DNA from: Mesorhizobium sp. INR15
Lineage (GTDB): Bacteria > Pseudomonadota > Alphaproteobacteria > Rhizobiales > Rhizobiaceae
Assembly (NCBI RefSeq): GCF_015500075.1
Contig: NZ_CP045496.1
Span: 1,793,501 to 1,857,500, forward strand
Length of the DNA: 64,000 nt
Reading direction: 5' to 3'
Made by a program: the position numbers and the translations under genes
In this document: positions 34,222 through 42,510 of the stretch, piece after piece
How positions within the stretch are numbered: the stretch's first letter is position 1
Layout: each line of letters starts with the position of its first letter
The notes under the pieces: model-generated
Database searches by the model: none
What the model saw: only the letters and a program-made list of their open reading frames with translations
Told to the model about the DNA's origin: nothing

Positions 34222-34824
34222 TTAGAGCTGGCTCGGGGCGGCGATGCCTTTCAGCACGTAGCGGACGGCGGCGCGGATGGCGGCCTCCTCTCCGTGAAGG
34301 CGGTTGGTCAAAAGGTGTACCCAGGCGAAGGAGCCGATGAGGTCGGCAACGAGGAGGGGATCGACATCGGTCGCGACCTCACCTCTTGCCTTGGCGCGCT
34401 CGATCATCCGGCTGGTATGGGCGCGGCGCCCTCTCGCGTACTCGTCAAGAGCCGCGGCAGCACTTGCATCCGACTGTGCTTCGGCAACGATCGAACGGAA
34501 GATGCTGCCCGACGACGTGTCATGCCAGTGCGAGAACAGGCTGTTCAGGAAGCCAACGAGATCGTCCTCGATGTTTCCGGTGTCCGGATTGTCGACGCGC
34601 TTCTGGCGCTGATAGATATCAAGCAGCAGTGCAGCCTTGCTCGGCCACCAGCGATAGATGGTGGGCTTCCCCGCGCGCGCCCTGCGGGCCACCGCCTCTA
34701 TTGAAAATCCCGAATATCCGGCTTCGACCAGCACGGCTTCAGCGGCTTCCAGAATGGCGCCGGCGCTGTCCGGGTTGCGCCGTGCTCCGATCGATTTACG
34801 GCCGGGATCCGCGCCTTCGCCCAT
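34222..34824 (-). CDS. TetR/AcrR family transcriptional regulator
   Basis: A 200-residue repressor-type protein with an N-terminal DNA-binding helix-turn-helix (about 20-65; FSIEAVARRARAGKPTIYRWWPSKAALL) and a C-terminal ligand domain of the TetR_C_16-like group. It sits alone between the convergent isomerase gene and the caspase-like gene upstream on the same strand. A symmetric sequence lies at 34880-34894, 56 bases before its start, and could be its own operator. Ligand and targets unknown. Confidence 0.9.
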   Translation of the reverse strand: MGEGADPGRKSIGARRNPDSAGAILEAAEAVLVEAGYSGFSIEAVARRARAGKPTIYRWWPSKAALLLDIYQRQKRVDNPDTGNIEDDLVGFLNSLFSHWHDTSSGSIFRSIVAEAQSDASAAAALDEYARGRRAHTSRMIERAKARGEVATDVDPLLVADLIGSFAWVHLLTNRLHGEEAAIRAAVRYVLKGIAAPSQL

Positions 34825-34879
34825 CTCGTTTTCCTACCAGTCCATTTCGCAGGCATCATAGGTGACCCCTGGAGGAAAC

Positions 34880-34894
34880 GAAACGGGGCGTTTC
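34880..34894 (-). promoter_or_regulatory. Candidate TetR operator GAAACG-N3-CGTTTC
   Basis: A perfect 6+6 palindrome with GGG spacer, 56 bases upstream of the TetR start and 50 bases past the caspase stop. TetR proteins commonly repress themselves through such sites; binding is inference. Confidence 0.4.
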
Positions 34895-34943
34895 AAATTA
34901 TCGGGGACAGGAAACCATCAAAAAGACTGAGGGTCGGCGGAGT

Positions 34944-36176
34944 TCAATTGGCGGCTGCGGCCGATGTTTCCGAGCTTATGCGCCAGCCGTCGTCGACCTT
35001 GACAAGTCCCAGCGTGACACGTGCCTTGCCGGTGAGGCGCGCCGCCGATTTGTCTTTCGGCACATAGTCGTAGTTCATGGCGAAAACGGCGTCGGCGCGA
35101 TCCTCGCCGCGCGGCGTCACCTGAAGACTGCCCGGCTCGAGATCAAACGACCACGATGCCCATTGCGCGAACCAGTCGGTCTTGACCTTCACCAATGCAT
35201 CGGTGTCGTAGGGGGTGCCGAAAACAGTGGCGGACGAGCCGTAGAGCCGCTTGACGGTTTCGCGCATGTCTTTCGTGTCGGGCGCCAGATAGTCCCGGCG
35301 CAGGAATTTCTCGATCGAGCTCTTGTCGTCACCGACGGATCGCTCAAGCGCGGCCACTTGCGAGGCAGGCGCCGGCGCGACAGCCGGCTTGGGCGGCTGG
35401 ATGGGTTCGCCGCCCGGGACAAACTCAAAACGCTCGAGCAGCGAGCCTTGCTCCCAGGGGCGCTGCGACTCGCGTGTCTCGGACACCACGTCGCGCCGCA
35501 CCGCGATCATCATGTCGTTGATGCTTTGGCCGGGCTCGGCAATGTGCCGCAGGAGTGCGGCGGCAAAGGGCGAGTTGCGCCCGGTCCCGTCCATGGCGAC
35601 GGCGCCGGGCGCTGTCGAGAAGGCGATGAACGAGCCACGCGTCGAATCGAATTGCGCAAGGCCAGCAAGCGCCGTCGCCGACCGGCTGGCGGCGTTGCGG
35701 CTGAGACCGCGCGCAAAGGGATTGTTGCGGCAGGCATCGAGAAAAACCAGGCTGACCTTGGTCTGCTGTTCCATGATGTCGAGGACTTCGTCGATCGGCA
35801 CGGCTTCGAGCTGCAGCTTCACCGGCATATCCAGCCGGGCATCGACCGGCACGATGAAGTTGCGTCCTTCGACCTGCAGGCCATGACCTGCATAGTAGAA
35901 AAGCCCAACACCGGCGCCTTGAAGGGCGTCGGAGAATTCGCCGATCTTGCGTTCGAGTTCGCGCTTGCCGAGATCATTGCCTTCGATGACCTCGAAGCCG
36001 ATGGCGCGCAGCTTGTCCGCGATGTCGAGCGCGTCATTGACCGGGTTGGGCAGCGTGCCCGCTTCGTCATAGGTGCCGTTGCCGATGACAAGCGCGACCC
36101 TGCGGTCCGGCTGCGCATCGGCGCTCAGGAGCAGAAGCCCCAGAAACGCCGACACCAAGATCACAAGCCTGCCCAT
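34944..36176 (-). CDS. Exported caspase-like (C14) cysteine protease
   Basis: A 410-residue protein with a signal peptide (to about residue 22, SADAQPDRR) and a caspase p20-type domain. The dyad is intact: His98 in YYAGHG and Cys149 in LDACRNNPF. The start of the fold reads RVALVIGNGTYDEAGTLPNPVNDAL. After a proline-rich linker (about 255-275) a C-terminal region of about 110 residues (FGTPYDTDALVKVKTDWFAQWASWSFDLEPG) resembles an NTF2-like or SH3-like periplasmic domain. Caspase-type proteases of bacteria cleave after basic or acidic residues; the target is unknown. Divergent from argJ. Confidence 0.88.
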   Translation of the reverse strand: MGRLVILVSAFLGLLLLSADAQPDRRVALVIGNGTYDEAGTLPNPVNDALDIADKLRAIGFEVIEGNDLGKRELERKIGEFSDALQGAGVGLFYYAGHGLQVEGRNFIVPVDARLDMPVKLQLEAVPIDEVLDIMEQQTKVSLVFLDACRNNPFARGLSRNAASRSATALAGLAQFDSTRGSFIAFSTAPGAVAMDGTGRNSPFAAALLRHIAEPGQSINDMMIAVRRDVVSETRESQRPWEQGSLLERFEFVPGGEPIQPPKPAVAPAPASQVAALERSVGDDKSSIEKFLRRDYLAPDTKDMRETVKRLYGSSATVFGTPYDTDALVKVKTDWFAQWASWSFDLEPGSLQVTPRGEDRADAVFAMNYDYVPKDKSAARLTGKARVTLGLVKVDDGWRISSETSAAAAN

Positions 36177-36356
36177 GGGTGAGGATCATAACGCCACTGC
36201 CCGTGACAGTGCCAACAAATTTGCAACACGGCCGGGCCATGGACGAAACATGGTAAGTATCGGGCTCTTGCCGCGACCACGAAAACGCCTTGCGCCGGGG
36301 CGCGGTATCGGGCAAACCGGCGTTTCCCCAGCGTTTTCCGCCGCCCGAGGTTCCCC

Positions 36357-37598
36357 ATGTCCGATACGATTTCGCCGCTCGCGCCGAAGAAATATCCTCA
36401 GATGCCCGAGATCGAGGGGGTGCGCATCGCCACCGCCGAGGCTGGGATAAAATACAAGAACCGCACTGATCTTCTGGCCATGGTTTTCGATGCCGGCACG
36501 GCTGTCGCCGGCGTGTTCACCAAGTCGAAATGCCCATCGGCGCCGGTCGATTTCTGCCGCCAGAACCTCGGTGGCGGCAAGGCGCGGGTGCTGGTCGTCA
36601 ATTCAGGCAACGCCAATGCCTTCACCGGCAGGAAGGGTCGCGAGTCGACCGCGATGACCGGGGAGGCGGCAGCGAAAGCGGCGGGCTGCACGGCTGGCGA
36701 GATCTTCCTGGCTTCGACCGGGGTCATCGGCGAGCCGCTCGACACCACCAAATTCAGCCATTTGCTCGCAGGGCTGGTCAAGGATGGCAGGCCCGATCAA
36801 TGGACCGAGGCGGCGAAAGCCATCATGACCACGGACACCTATCCGAAAGTGGCAACCGCGACGATCAAGCTCGGTGACACCGATGTCACCATCAATGGCA
36901 TTTCCAAAGGGGCCGGCATGATCGCGCCCGATATGGCGACGATGCTTTCCTTCATCGCCACGGACGCACCGATCGCGGCCCCGGTGCTGCAGGATCTGTT
37001 GTCGCGCGGCACGGCCAAGACGTTCAACGCGGTCACCGTAGACAGCGACACCTCGACCAGCGACACTTTGCTGATCTTTGCCACCGGTGCGGCCGCCAGG
37101 CGCGGTGCGCCTGCCATCACGGACCCTAGGGATGCGCGTCTCGGTGCGTTCCGCCGCGCGCTCGGCAAGGTGCTGAAGTCACTGGCGCTGCAAGTGGTGC
37201 GCGACGGCGAAGGTGCCCGCAAGCAGGTTGAAGTGACCGTGACCGGCGCGAAATCGGCCAGGTCGGCCAAGCGCATCGCGCTGTCGATCGCCAATTCGCC
37301 GCTGGTCAAGACGGCGGTTGCCGGAGAGGACGCCAATTGGGGTCGTGTCGTCATGGCTGTCGGCAAGGCAGGAGAACCCGCCGACCGTGACCGGCTGTCG
37401 ATCTGGTTCGGCGACAACCGGCTGGCGCATGATGGCGAGCGCGATCCCGCCTATTCCGAGCAGGCGACCTCGGCCTACATGAAGCGTGACGAGATCCGCA
37501 TCCGTGCCGATATCGGCATCGGCCGCGGCAAGGCGACGGTGTGGACGTGCGACCTCACCAAGGAGTATGTCGCCATCAACGGTGATTATCGGAGTTGA
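36357..37598 (+). CDS. argJ: Bifunctional ornithine acetyltransferase / N-acetylglutamate synthase ArgJ
   Basis: Makes N-acetylglutamate from acetyl-CoA and recycles the acetyl group from N-acetylornithine in arginine biosynthesis. It has 413 residues. The self-cleavage site that frees the catalytic threonine is intact in GAGMIAPDMATML, with Thr195 as nucleophile. VNSGNANAFTG and the C-terminal EDANWGRVVMAVGKAG are conserved. ArgJ yields alpha and beta chains. The stop overlaps the GNAT start by one base. Confidence 0.96.
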   Translation: MSDTISPLAPKKYPQMPEIEGVRIATAEAGIKYKNRTDLLAMVFDAGTAVAGVFTKSKCPSAPVDFCRQNLGGGKARVLVVNSGNANAFTGRKGRESTAMTGEAAAKAAGCTAGEIFLASTGVIGEPLDTTKFSHLLAGLVKDGRPDQWTEAAKAIMTTDTYPKVATATIKLGDTDVTINGISKGAGMIAPDMATMLSFIATDAPIAAPVLQDLLSRGTAKTFNAVTVDSDTSTSDTLLIFATGAAARRGAPAITDPRDARLGAFRRALGKVLKSLALQVVRDGEGARKQVEVTVTGAKSARSAKRIALSIANSPLVKTAVAGEDANWGRVVMAVGKAGEPADRDRLSIWFGDNRLAHDGERDPAYSEQATSAYMKRDEIRIRADIGIGRGKATVWTCDLTKEYVAINGDYRS

Positions 37599-38377
37599 TG
37601 GCGTTGGTTTCCAAGCACCCGGCAAGCATGCTGGCAACGGTGCGCCGCTACGAGGCGGCCGGCTTTCGCGCCTGGCCGGCGGCGGCCGTTCACTATGACG
37701 GCACCTGGGTTGTGCGGCTGACCGCCGGCCATCCCGCGAAGCGGCTGAATTCGGTCAATCCTCTCGATCCGGGCGACATCCAGCACATTCCCGATCGCAT
37801 CGGTCGCGCCAGCCGGCGTTTCGATGCCTATGGCAGGCCGCTGACCTTCCGCATCTCGCCGCTCTCGGGGCCCGATCTTTCGAACTATCTCGACAGCGAG
37901 GGCTGGAGCAGTTTCGACGAATCGGTGGTGATGCGCCTGCCGCTGGCCGAGGCCCAGCTTGACGCCGCGATGGACCAGATTCCCTTGAAAGACATCAGCC
38001 GCTTCATCGGCGCGTCGCTCAAGGTGAGTGGTTCGGATGTGTCGCTGCGGCCCGGCCTGTCGGAAATCATTGGCGCCATCCAGCCCGAGGCCGGGCTGTT
38101 CGCGCTTGAGGATGGCAGCGAGCCGCTGGCGACGCTGATCTGCGTCCATGATGGCGATCTCGCGGGACTGTTCGAGGTCGCCACCGAAAAGTCGGTGCGC
38201 AACCAGGGCCATGGCCGAAACCTGATCCTGTCGGCGCTGAAATGGGCGCGGCTGCGCGGCGCGCGCGAGGCCTGGCTGCAGGTCGAGGCCGGCAATGTGC
38301 CGGCGCTGGCGCTCTATCACGCCCTCGGGTTCAACGAGGTCTATCGCTATCACTATCGCCGGCCGCCCGAGGCATGA
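37598..38377 (+). CDS. GNAT family N-acetyltransferase
   Basis: A 259-residue protein; the acetyl-CoA site is in the C-terminal half, VATEKSVRNQGHGRNLILSAL (a Q/RxxGxG/A-type motif) and LQVEAGNVPALALYHALGFNEVYRYHYR. The N-terminal half is a partner-specific or degenerate GNAT-like region. ATG 37598 is one base into the argJ stop (TGATG) with GGAG just upstream, and its own stop overlaps mutT by 4 bases, so argJ, this gene and mutT form one coupled operon. Substrate unknown. Confidence 0.85.
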   Translation: MALVSKHPASMLATVRRYEAAGFRAWPAAAVHYDGTWVVRLTAGHPAKRLNSVNPLDPGDIQHIPDRIGRASRRFDAYGRPLTFRISPLSGPDLSNYLDSEGWSSFDESVVMRLPLAEAQLDAAMDQIPLKDISRFIGASLKVSGSDVSLRPGLSEIIGAIQPEAGLFALEDGSEPLATLICVHDGDLAGLFEVATEKSVRNQGHGRNLILSALKWARLRGAREAWLQVEAGNVPALALYHALGFNEVYRYHYRRPPEA

Positions 38378-38796
38378 GCGTCACGGTGAATTCGGGCAAA
38401 CGCCTGCTCCTGGTCGCGGCCTGCGCGCTGGTCGACACGGATGGCCGTGTGCTCCTCGCGCAGCGGCCCGAGGGCAAGCAGCTTGCCGGCCTGTGGGAGT
38501 TTCCGGGCGGCAAGGTTGAACCAGGCGAAACGCCCGAACAATGCCTCATCCGCGAGCTGCAGGAGGAAATCGGCATCGAGACCGAGATTCCGTGCCTCGC
38601 ACCGCTCACCTTCGCCAGCCATTCCTACGACGACTTTCATCTGCTGATGCCGCTGTTCGTCTGTAGGCGCTTCCGCGGCATTGCCCAGCCCAGGGAAGGT
38701 CAGGCACTGAAATGGGTGCGGCCAAAGCAGATGCGCGATTACCCGATGCCGCCGGCGGATGCGCCGCTGATTCCTTTCCTTATCGATCTTCTGTGA
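38374..38796 (+). CDS. mutT: 8-oxo-dGTP diphosphatase MutT
   Basis: Removes oxidised dGTP from the nucleotide pool, preventing AT to CG changes. It has 140 residues with a complete Nudix box, GGKVEPGETPEQCLIRELQEEIGI. ATG 38374 overlaps the stop of the preceding GNAT gene (ATGA). The start MSVTVNSGKRLLLVAACALVDTDGRVLLAQRPEGKQLAGLWEFPGGK follows MutT closely. Argininosuccinate-type Nudix activities cannot be excluded. Confidence 0.92.
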   Translation: MSVTVNSGKRLLLVAACALVDTDGRVLLAQRPEGKQLAGLWEFPGGKVEPGETPEQCLIRELQEEIGIETEIPCLAPLTFASHSYDDFHLLMPLFVCRRFRGIAQPREGQALKWVRPKQMRDYPMPPADAPLIPFLIDLL

Positions 38797-38918
38797 AGAC
38801 GCTGCTTTCCTGAGCGGGCCTCTTATCAGCCAGCGTTAATGGAAGATTTATCTTGCCGTGAAAAATTGAGCGAAGGCCGTGTTCTGGCCGCGCCGCCGAT
38901 TCGCTGGGGAGCGATTGC

Positions 38919-39233
38919 ATGAACCTTGAGAGGGATTGGGACTCGATCCGGCCGGACCGTTTTCGAGCCGCCGACACGGGCATGGGCATACTGCGCATCA
39001 CGCTGCTGTTTGGTTCGGCGGCGGTGGCTCTCGCCCTTATCGCGACACCGTTCCTCGACAGCCAGACACGATCGCCATCTGCGCGCGACGACCTTGCCGC
39101 CGGTCTCGACATGACCGCGACCGGCTCGATCAGCCATCGCGACACATACACGTTGCGCAGAAGCGTGCTGCAGCCGCAGCCAAGCTCGGTCTGCATCATC
39201 AGGGCCAATGGCAGAAGCAGCGGCGACTGCTGA
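38919..39233 (+). CDS. Hypothetical small membrane-anchored protein
   Basis: A 104-residue protein that I do not recognise beyond its rhizobial appearance. It has one helix (about 24-45, ILRITLLFGSAAVALALIA), a short acidic/basic cytoplasmic N-terminus (MNLERDWDSIRPDRFRAAD), and a polar external region ending in CIIRANGRSSGDC with two cysteines. Codon use fits the neighbours. It lies 109 bases upstream of the Flp pilin gene on the same strand, but an inverted repeat sits between them, so an operon is not shown. Confidence 0.7.
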   Translation: MNLERDWDSIRPDRFRAADTGMGILRITLLFGSAAVALALIATPFLDSQTRSPSARDDLAAGLDMTATGSISHRDTYTLRRSVLQPQPSSVCIIRANGRSSGDC

Positions 39234-39271
39234 CAGTCGCAGCCTTTTCGAAATGGCGCGGTTTTCAGTGC

Positions 39272-39305
39272 CTGTTAAGCCTTTGCCGTTAACCTTTCTT
39301 AACAG
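39272..39305 (+). promoter_or_regulatory. TTAA-rich inverted repeat upstream of the pilin gene (possible CtrA-like sites)
   Basis: CTGTTAAG (39272-39279) and CTTAACAG (39298-39305) form a perfect inverted repeat, with a third GTTAAC at 39288-39293. TTAA cores are spaced 10 and 6 bases, near but not equal to the N7 spacing of the CtrA site. The element lies 37-70 bases upstream of the pilin ATG. Confidence 0.4.
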
Positions 39306-39341
39306 ATCGGCGCTAAGGTCCTGGCAAGAGGGATCGAGATC

Positions 39342-39521
39342 ATGAAAACACTGCGACGTTTTCTAGAAGACGAAAACGGTGCGACGGCCGTCGAGTACGG
39401 CCTGATCGTCGCGGTGCTGTCGCTTGCCGTCGTCGCAGGCGTCGGCCAGGCGCTGAACGCCGTCTCCGCACTTTTCACGGACAATGGCGGCAGGTTCGTC
39501 AACGCTTTCGGCGCGCCCTGA
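39342..39521 (+). CDS. Flp family type IVb pilin
   Basis: A 59-residue prepilin. The leader MKTLRRFLEDENG is followed by ATAVEYGLIVAVLSLAVVAGVGQAL, the hydrophobic stalk with the conserved glutamate at position +5 after the Gly13 cleavage site. AGAGGGA lies about 8 bases before ATG 39342. Flp pilins need a prepilin peptidase and the Tad secretion machine; none of those genes is in the window, so this copy is an orphan that presumably uses machinery encoded elsewhere. Confidence 0.9.
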   Translation: MKTLRRFLEDENGATAVEYGLIVAVLSLAVVAGVGQALNAVSALFTDNGGRFVNAFGAP

Positions 39522-39544
39522 TCAAGGCGCGATGGGACGCAGAA

Positions 39545-40468
39545 TTAGCCGCCTTCGGGATTTTCCAGGATTTTCTTGAGCGAGACAGTGGCGGACCCCG
39601 GTTTCAACGGCTTTTGCTGTGAGGCATCGGGCGCCCAGCCGGACATCCACACCGTCGAGAAACTAGCCCTTACACGGCCATCCGGATCGGAAAACCGTTC
39701 GGCATAAATTTCGGCCGCGCGGGCGAACAGCATCTGTGTGCCAGGCCGCCTGCTGCGATCGAAGAGCGCGCTGGTTTCACCCATCGCCCGCAGGTCCGCC
39801 ATCAGGCCAAACAGACTGGCATAGCGCACCGTCACCGTGTCGACGTCGGTGACCGGCAGCGCCAAGCCGGCGCGCTGCAAGAGTGCGCCGGCATCGCGCA
39901 CGTCGGTAAACGGGATGATACGCGGGCTGGCGCCGCCGTAAAGTTCGGTCTCGGCGGCAAGCAGGCTCTCGCGCAGTTCAACGAGCGTGCCCGCGCCGGC
40001 AAAGGCACCGAGGAAAAGTCCGTCGGGCCGCAGCGCGCGGCGGATCTGGATCAGCATGCCGGGGATGTCGTTCATCGCCTGCAACGAGAGCAGGGAAACC
40101 GCAAGATCCAGGCTTTCTGGCTCGAACGGTACGGTCTCCATGGGGGCGACCAGCCCGGCCGCCCCTCGCAGGAATGATGCATCGGCCTCGACGCGTATGA
40201 TCTCTTTCACCTTGCCGCTCTCGGCAAGCACGTCGGTTGCCGCCGGGGTCTGGCAGAACAGCACGGCTGCCTTGCCGAACTTGCGTTCGACCGCGCCCAG
40301 CCGATCGGCGAGTTCCTCCGCCGCCCGGCGCATGAGGAAATCCGCACCCTCGACCGGATTGGCAAGCGCCCGGCGCTTGTGCGCCAGCCACAGAGAACTA
40401 TCCATTATCGGCTGCAAAGGCAGGTCCTCGTTTGTCCGCATTGCGATATAGTACGGCGCAGGGTCCAT
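39545..40468 (-). CDS. NDUFAF5/BioC-like SAM-dependent methyltransferase-fold protein
   Basis: A 307-residue protein with a Rossmann methyltransferase core (about 60-200, with VEADASFLRGAAG and LDLAVSLLSLQAMNDIPGMLIQIRRALRPDGLFLGAFAGAGTL). It resembles the BioC/C20orf7 group, whose human member NDUFAF5 hydroxylates an arginine in complex I. The N-terminus SSLWLAHKRRALA matches that group. The start is ATG 40468, with GGAGG 4 bases upstream; ATG 40405 is also possible. It is divergent from comF, a usual neighbour in alphaproteobacteria. Role in complex I assembly is inferred. Confidence 0.82.
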   Translation of the reverse strand: MDPAPYYIAMRTNEDLPLQPIMDSSLWLAHKRRALANPVEGADFLMRRAAEELADRLGAVERKFGKAAVLFCQTPAATDVLAESGKVKEIIRVEADASFLRGAAGLVAPMETVPFEPESLDLAVSLLSLQAMNDIPGMLIQIRRALRPDGLFLGAFAGAGTLVELRESLLAAETELYGGASPRIIPFTDVRDAGALLQRAGLALPVTDVDTVTVRYASLFGLMADLRAMGETSALFDRSRRPGTQMLFARAAEIYAERFSDPDGRVRASFSTVWMSGWAPDASQQKPLKPGSATVSLKKILENPEGG

Positions 40469-40528
40469 GTGACCTCCAAGGGCAAGTTGTCAACGGCACC
40501 CCCGAGAACCGATCACGTGGCCAATCCC

Positions 40529-41317
40529 ATGTCCAAGATCAAGCGTATCGAAATCAGGCGGTTTGCCCAAGCGGCGCTGACATGGCCGGCGCGCGTGCTC
40601 TTTCCTCCCGTCTGTGCCGGTTGCCGCCGTCATGTCACTCAGCCCGGCGTGCTGTGCGGCGCCTGCTGGCCCAAGCTGCGGCTGCTGGAGCGGCCCTGGT
40701 GCCCGGTCATGGGCACGCCGTTCACCCATCACATGGGCGAGGGGTTCCTGTCCGCCGAGGCGATCGCCGATCCGCCGCCTTTCGAGCGGGCGAGGGCGGC
40801 CGTTGCCTATTCGGGCGTCGCTCGCCAGATGGTGCAGGGTCTGAAGTATCAGGATCGCACTGATCTGGCGCCGTGGATGGCGCGCTGGATGCTGCGCGCC
40901 GGCGCCGACCTCATCGCCGATGCGGATGTGGTTGTGCCGGTGCCGCTGCATTGGCGGCGCTTCTTCAAGCGAAAATTCAACCAGTCGGCGGAGCTGGCAA
41001 GGGCGGTGTCGCAGCTCAGCGGCGTTCCATTCGCGCCGGCGGCGATGCGGCGCGTAAAATCCACCCGCCAGCAGGTTGGACTGGAACGCAAGGATCGCGA
41101 GGACAATGTACGCGCCGCCTTTCGCGTGCCAGCGGAGGCGGAAATCGAGATTGCCGGCAGGCGGGTGCTGCTGATCGACGATGTCTATACGACAGGCGCC
41201 ACCGTGCGGGCCGCCACCAAGGCGCTGAAAAGAGGTGGCGCCGCTACCGTCGATGTGCTGACCTTCGCCCGCGTGCTGCCGGGGGACTTCCGGGCGGACG
41301 AGACCACGACTATATAA
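40529..41317 (+). CDS. comF: ComF family phosphoribosyltransferase-like protein
   Basis: A 262-residue protein with an N-terminal zinc-binding region, CAGCRRHVTQ and CGACW, and a C-terminal PRTase fold with VLLIDDVYTTGATVRAATKAL, the PRPP-binding motif. ComF takes part in DNA uptake in competent bacteria, but in rhizobia the family is widespread without proof of competence. ATG 40529 (MSKIKRIEIR) was chosen; GTG 40517 would add four residues. Followed 46 bases later by grxC. Confidence 0.9.
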   Translation: MSKIKRIEIRRFAQAALTWPARVLFPPVCAGCRRHVTQPGVLCGACWPKLRLLERPWCPVMGTPFTHHMGEGFLSAEAIADPPPFERARAAVAYSGVARQMVQGLKYQDRTDLAPWMARWMLRAGADLIADADVVVPVPLHWRRFFKRKFNQSAELARAVSQLSGVPFAPAAMRRVKSTRQQVGLERKDREDNVRAAFRVPAEAEIEIAGRRVLLIDDVYTTGATVRAATKALKRGGAATVDVLTFARVLPGDFRADETTTI

Positions 41318-41363
41318 GTCGGCAACGGATGCATAAGTCTGGAAGAGACCGCGGAAATTCATC

Positions 41364-41633
41364 ATGGTTGATGTCACGATCTATACACGCATGATGTGCG
41401 GCTATTGCACGGCGGCCAAGCGGTTGCTGGAGCGCAAGGGCGTCGCCTTCACCGAGCACGATGCGTCGTTCTCGCCGGAACTGCGCCAGGAAATGATTTC
41501 GCGCGCTCATGGCCGCTCGACCTTCCCACAGATTTTCATCGGCGACACACATGTCGGCGGCTGCGACGACCTCCACGATCTGGAGGCCGAAGGCCGGCTC
41601 GACAAGATGCTCGCCAACGGCTCGACGGTTTGA
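41364..41633 (+). CDS. grxC: Glutaredoxin 3
   Basis: An 89-residue dithiol glutaredoxin that reduces protein disulfides with glutathione. The active site is CGYC (Cys12-Cys15), with the GSH-contacting STFPQIFIGDTHVGGCDDLHDLEA further on. The length is typical. It is in the run comF-grxC-nitrilase-DUF1178, with the nitrilase starting 10 bases after its stop. Confidence 0.95.
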   Translation: MVDVTIYTRMMCGYCTAAKRLLERKGVAFTEHDASFSPELRQEMISRAHGRSTFPQIFIGDTHVGGCDDLHDLEAEGRLDKMLANGSTV

Positions 41634-41643
41634 GGATATGACA

Positions 41644-42510
41644 ATGGGTGTTTTCAAGGCTGCCGCTGTCCAGATGCGTTCGGGCGAGAGCCCTGAGCGC
41701 AACGCGGTCGATCTCGAGCGGATGGTGCGCGAGGCGGCAGGCCTGGGCGCAACCTACATTCAGACGCCGGAAATGACCGGAGCGCTGATCCGCGACAAGG
41801 AGGCCCGTGCCGCCTCGTTCACGTCGGAGGACAAGGACATCATCGTCTCGACCGCTCGCGGACTGGCGAGCGAGCTCGGCGTCTTCCTGCATATCGGCTC
41901 GACCGCCATCCTGCGCGCCGACGGCAAGCTCGCCAACCGGGCGCTTCTTTTTGGTCCGGACGGCGCCACGCTCGCTACCTATGACAAGATCCATATGTTC
42001 GATGTCGATCTCGACAATGGCGAGAGCTGGCGGGAGTCAGCGGCCTACGAGCCCGGCACCGAAGCTGTCGTCACCAACATTGCCGGCGCTAGGCTGGGTT
42101 TTGCCGTCTGCTACGATTTGCGCTTTCCGCAGCTGTTCCGCTCCGAAGCGATGGCCGGCGCAGAGCTGCTTTCGGTGCCCGCCGCCTTCACCCGGCAGAC
42201 CGGCGAGGCGCATTGGCACGTGCTGCTCAGGGCGCGCGCCATCGAGAACGGCGCCTATGTCGTGGCGGCGGCGCAAGGCGGCGTGCATGAGGATGGCCGC
42301 GAGACCTATGGCCATTCGCTGATCGTCGATCCGTGGGGCCGTATCATCGCCGAGGCTGCGCATGACGAGCCGGCGGTGATCGTTGCCGAGATCGACCCGG
42401 CGCAATCGCTGGCGGCGCGCAAGAAAATCCCCAATCTGAAAAATGCGCGGGACTTCGCCGTCAATGCCGGCCTGGTGGAGACGCCGCGTCTCAGGGGTGC
42501 CGCCTCTTGA
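41644..42510 (+). CDS. Nit-type carbon-nitrogen hydrolase
   Basis: Nitrilase superfamily amidase, 288 residues. The catalytic triad is visible: Glu43 (QTPEMTG), Lys115 (YDKIHMFDVDL) and Cys156 (GFAVCYDLRFPQLFR). It belongs to the Nit1/Nit2 branch, whose members hydrolyse deaminated glutathione or omega-amides such as alpha-ketoglutaramate. ATG 41644 is preferred because GAGG lies 8 bases upstream; ATG 41638 is almost on top of it. Its position after grxC fits a deaminated-glutathione repair role. Four bases overlap the next gene. Confidence 0.88.
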   Translation: MGVFKAAAVQMRSGESPERNAVDLERMVREAAGLGATYIQTPEMTGALIRDKEARAASFTSEDKDIIVSTARGLASELGVFLHIGSTAILRADGKLANRALLFGPDGATLATYDKIHMFDVDLDNGESWRESAAYEPGTEAVVTNIAGARLGFAVCYDLRFPQLFRSEAMAGAELLSVPAAFTRQTGEAHWHVLLRARAIENGAYVVAAAQGGVHEDGRETYGHSLIVDPWGRIIAEAAHDEPAVIVAEIDPAQSLAARKKIPNLKNARDFAVNAGLVETPRLRGAAS

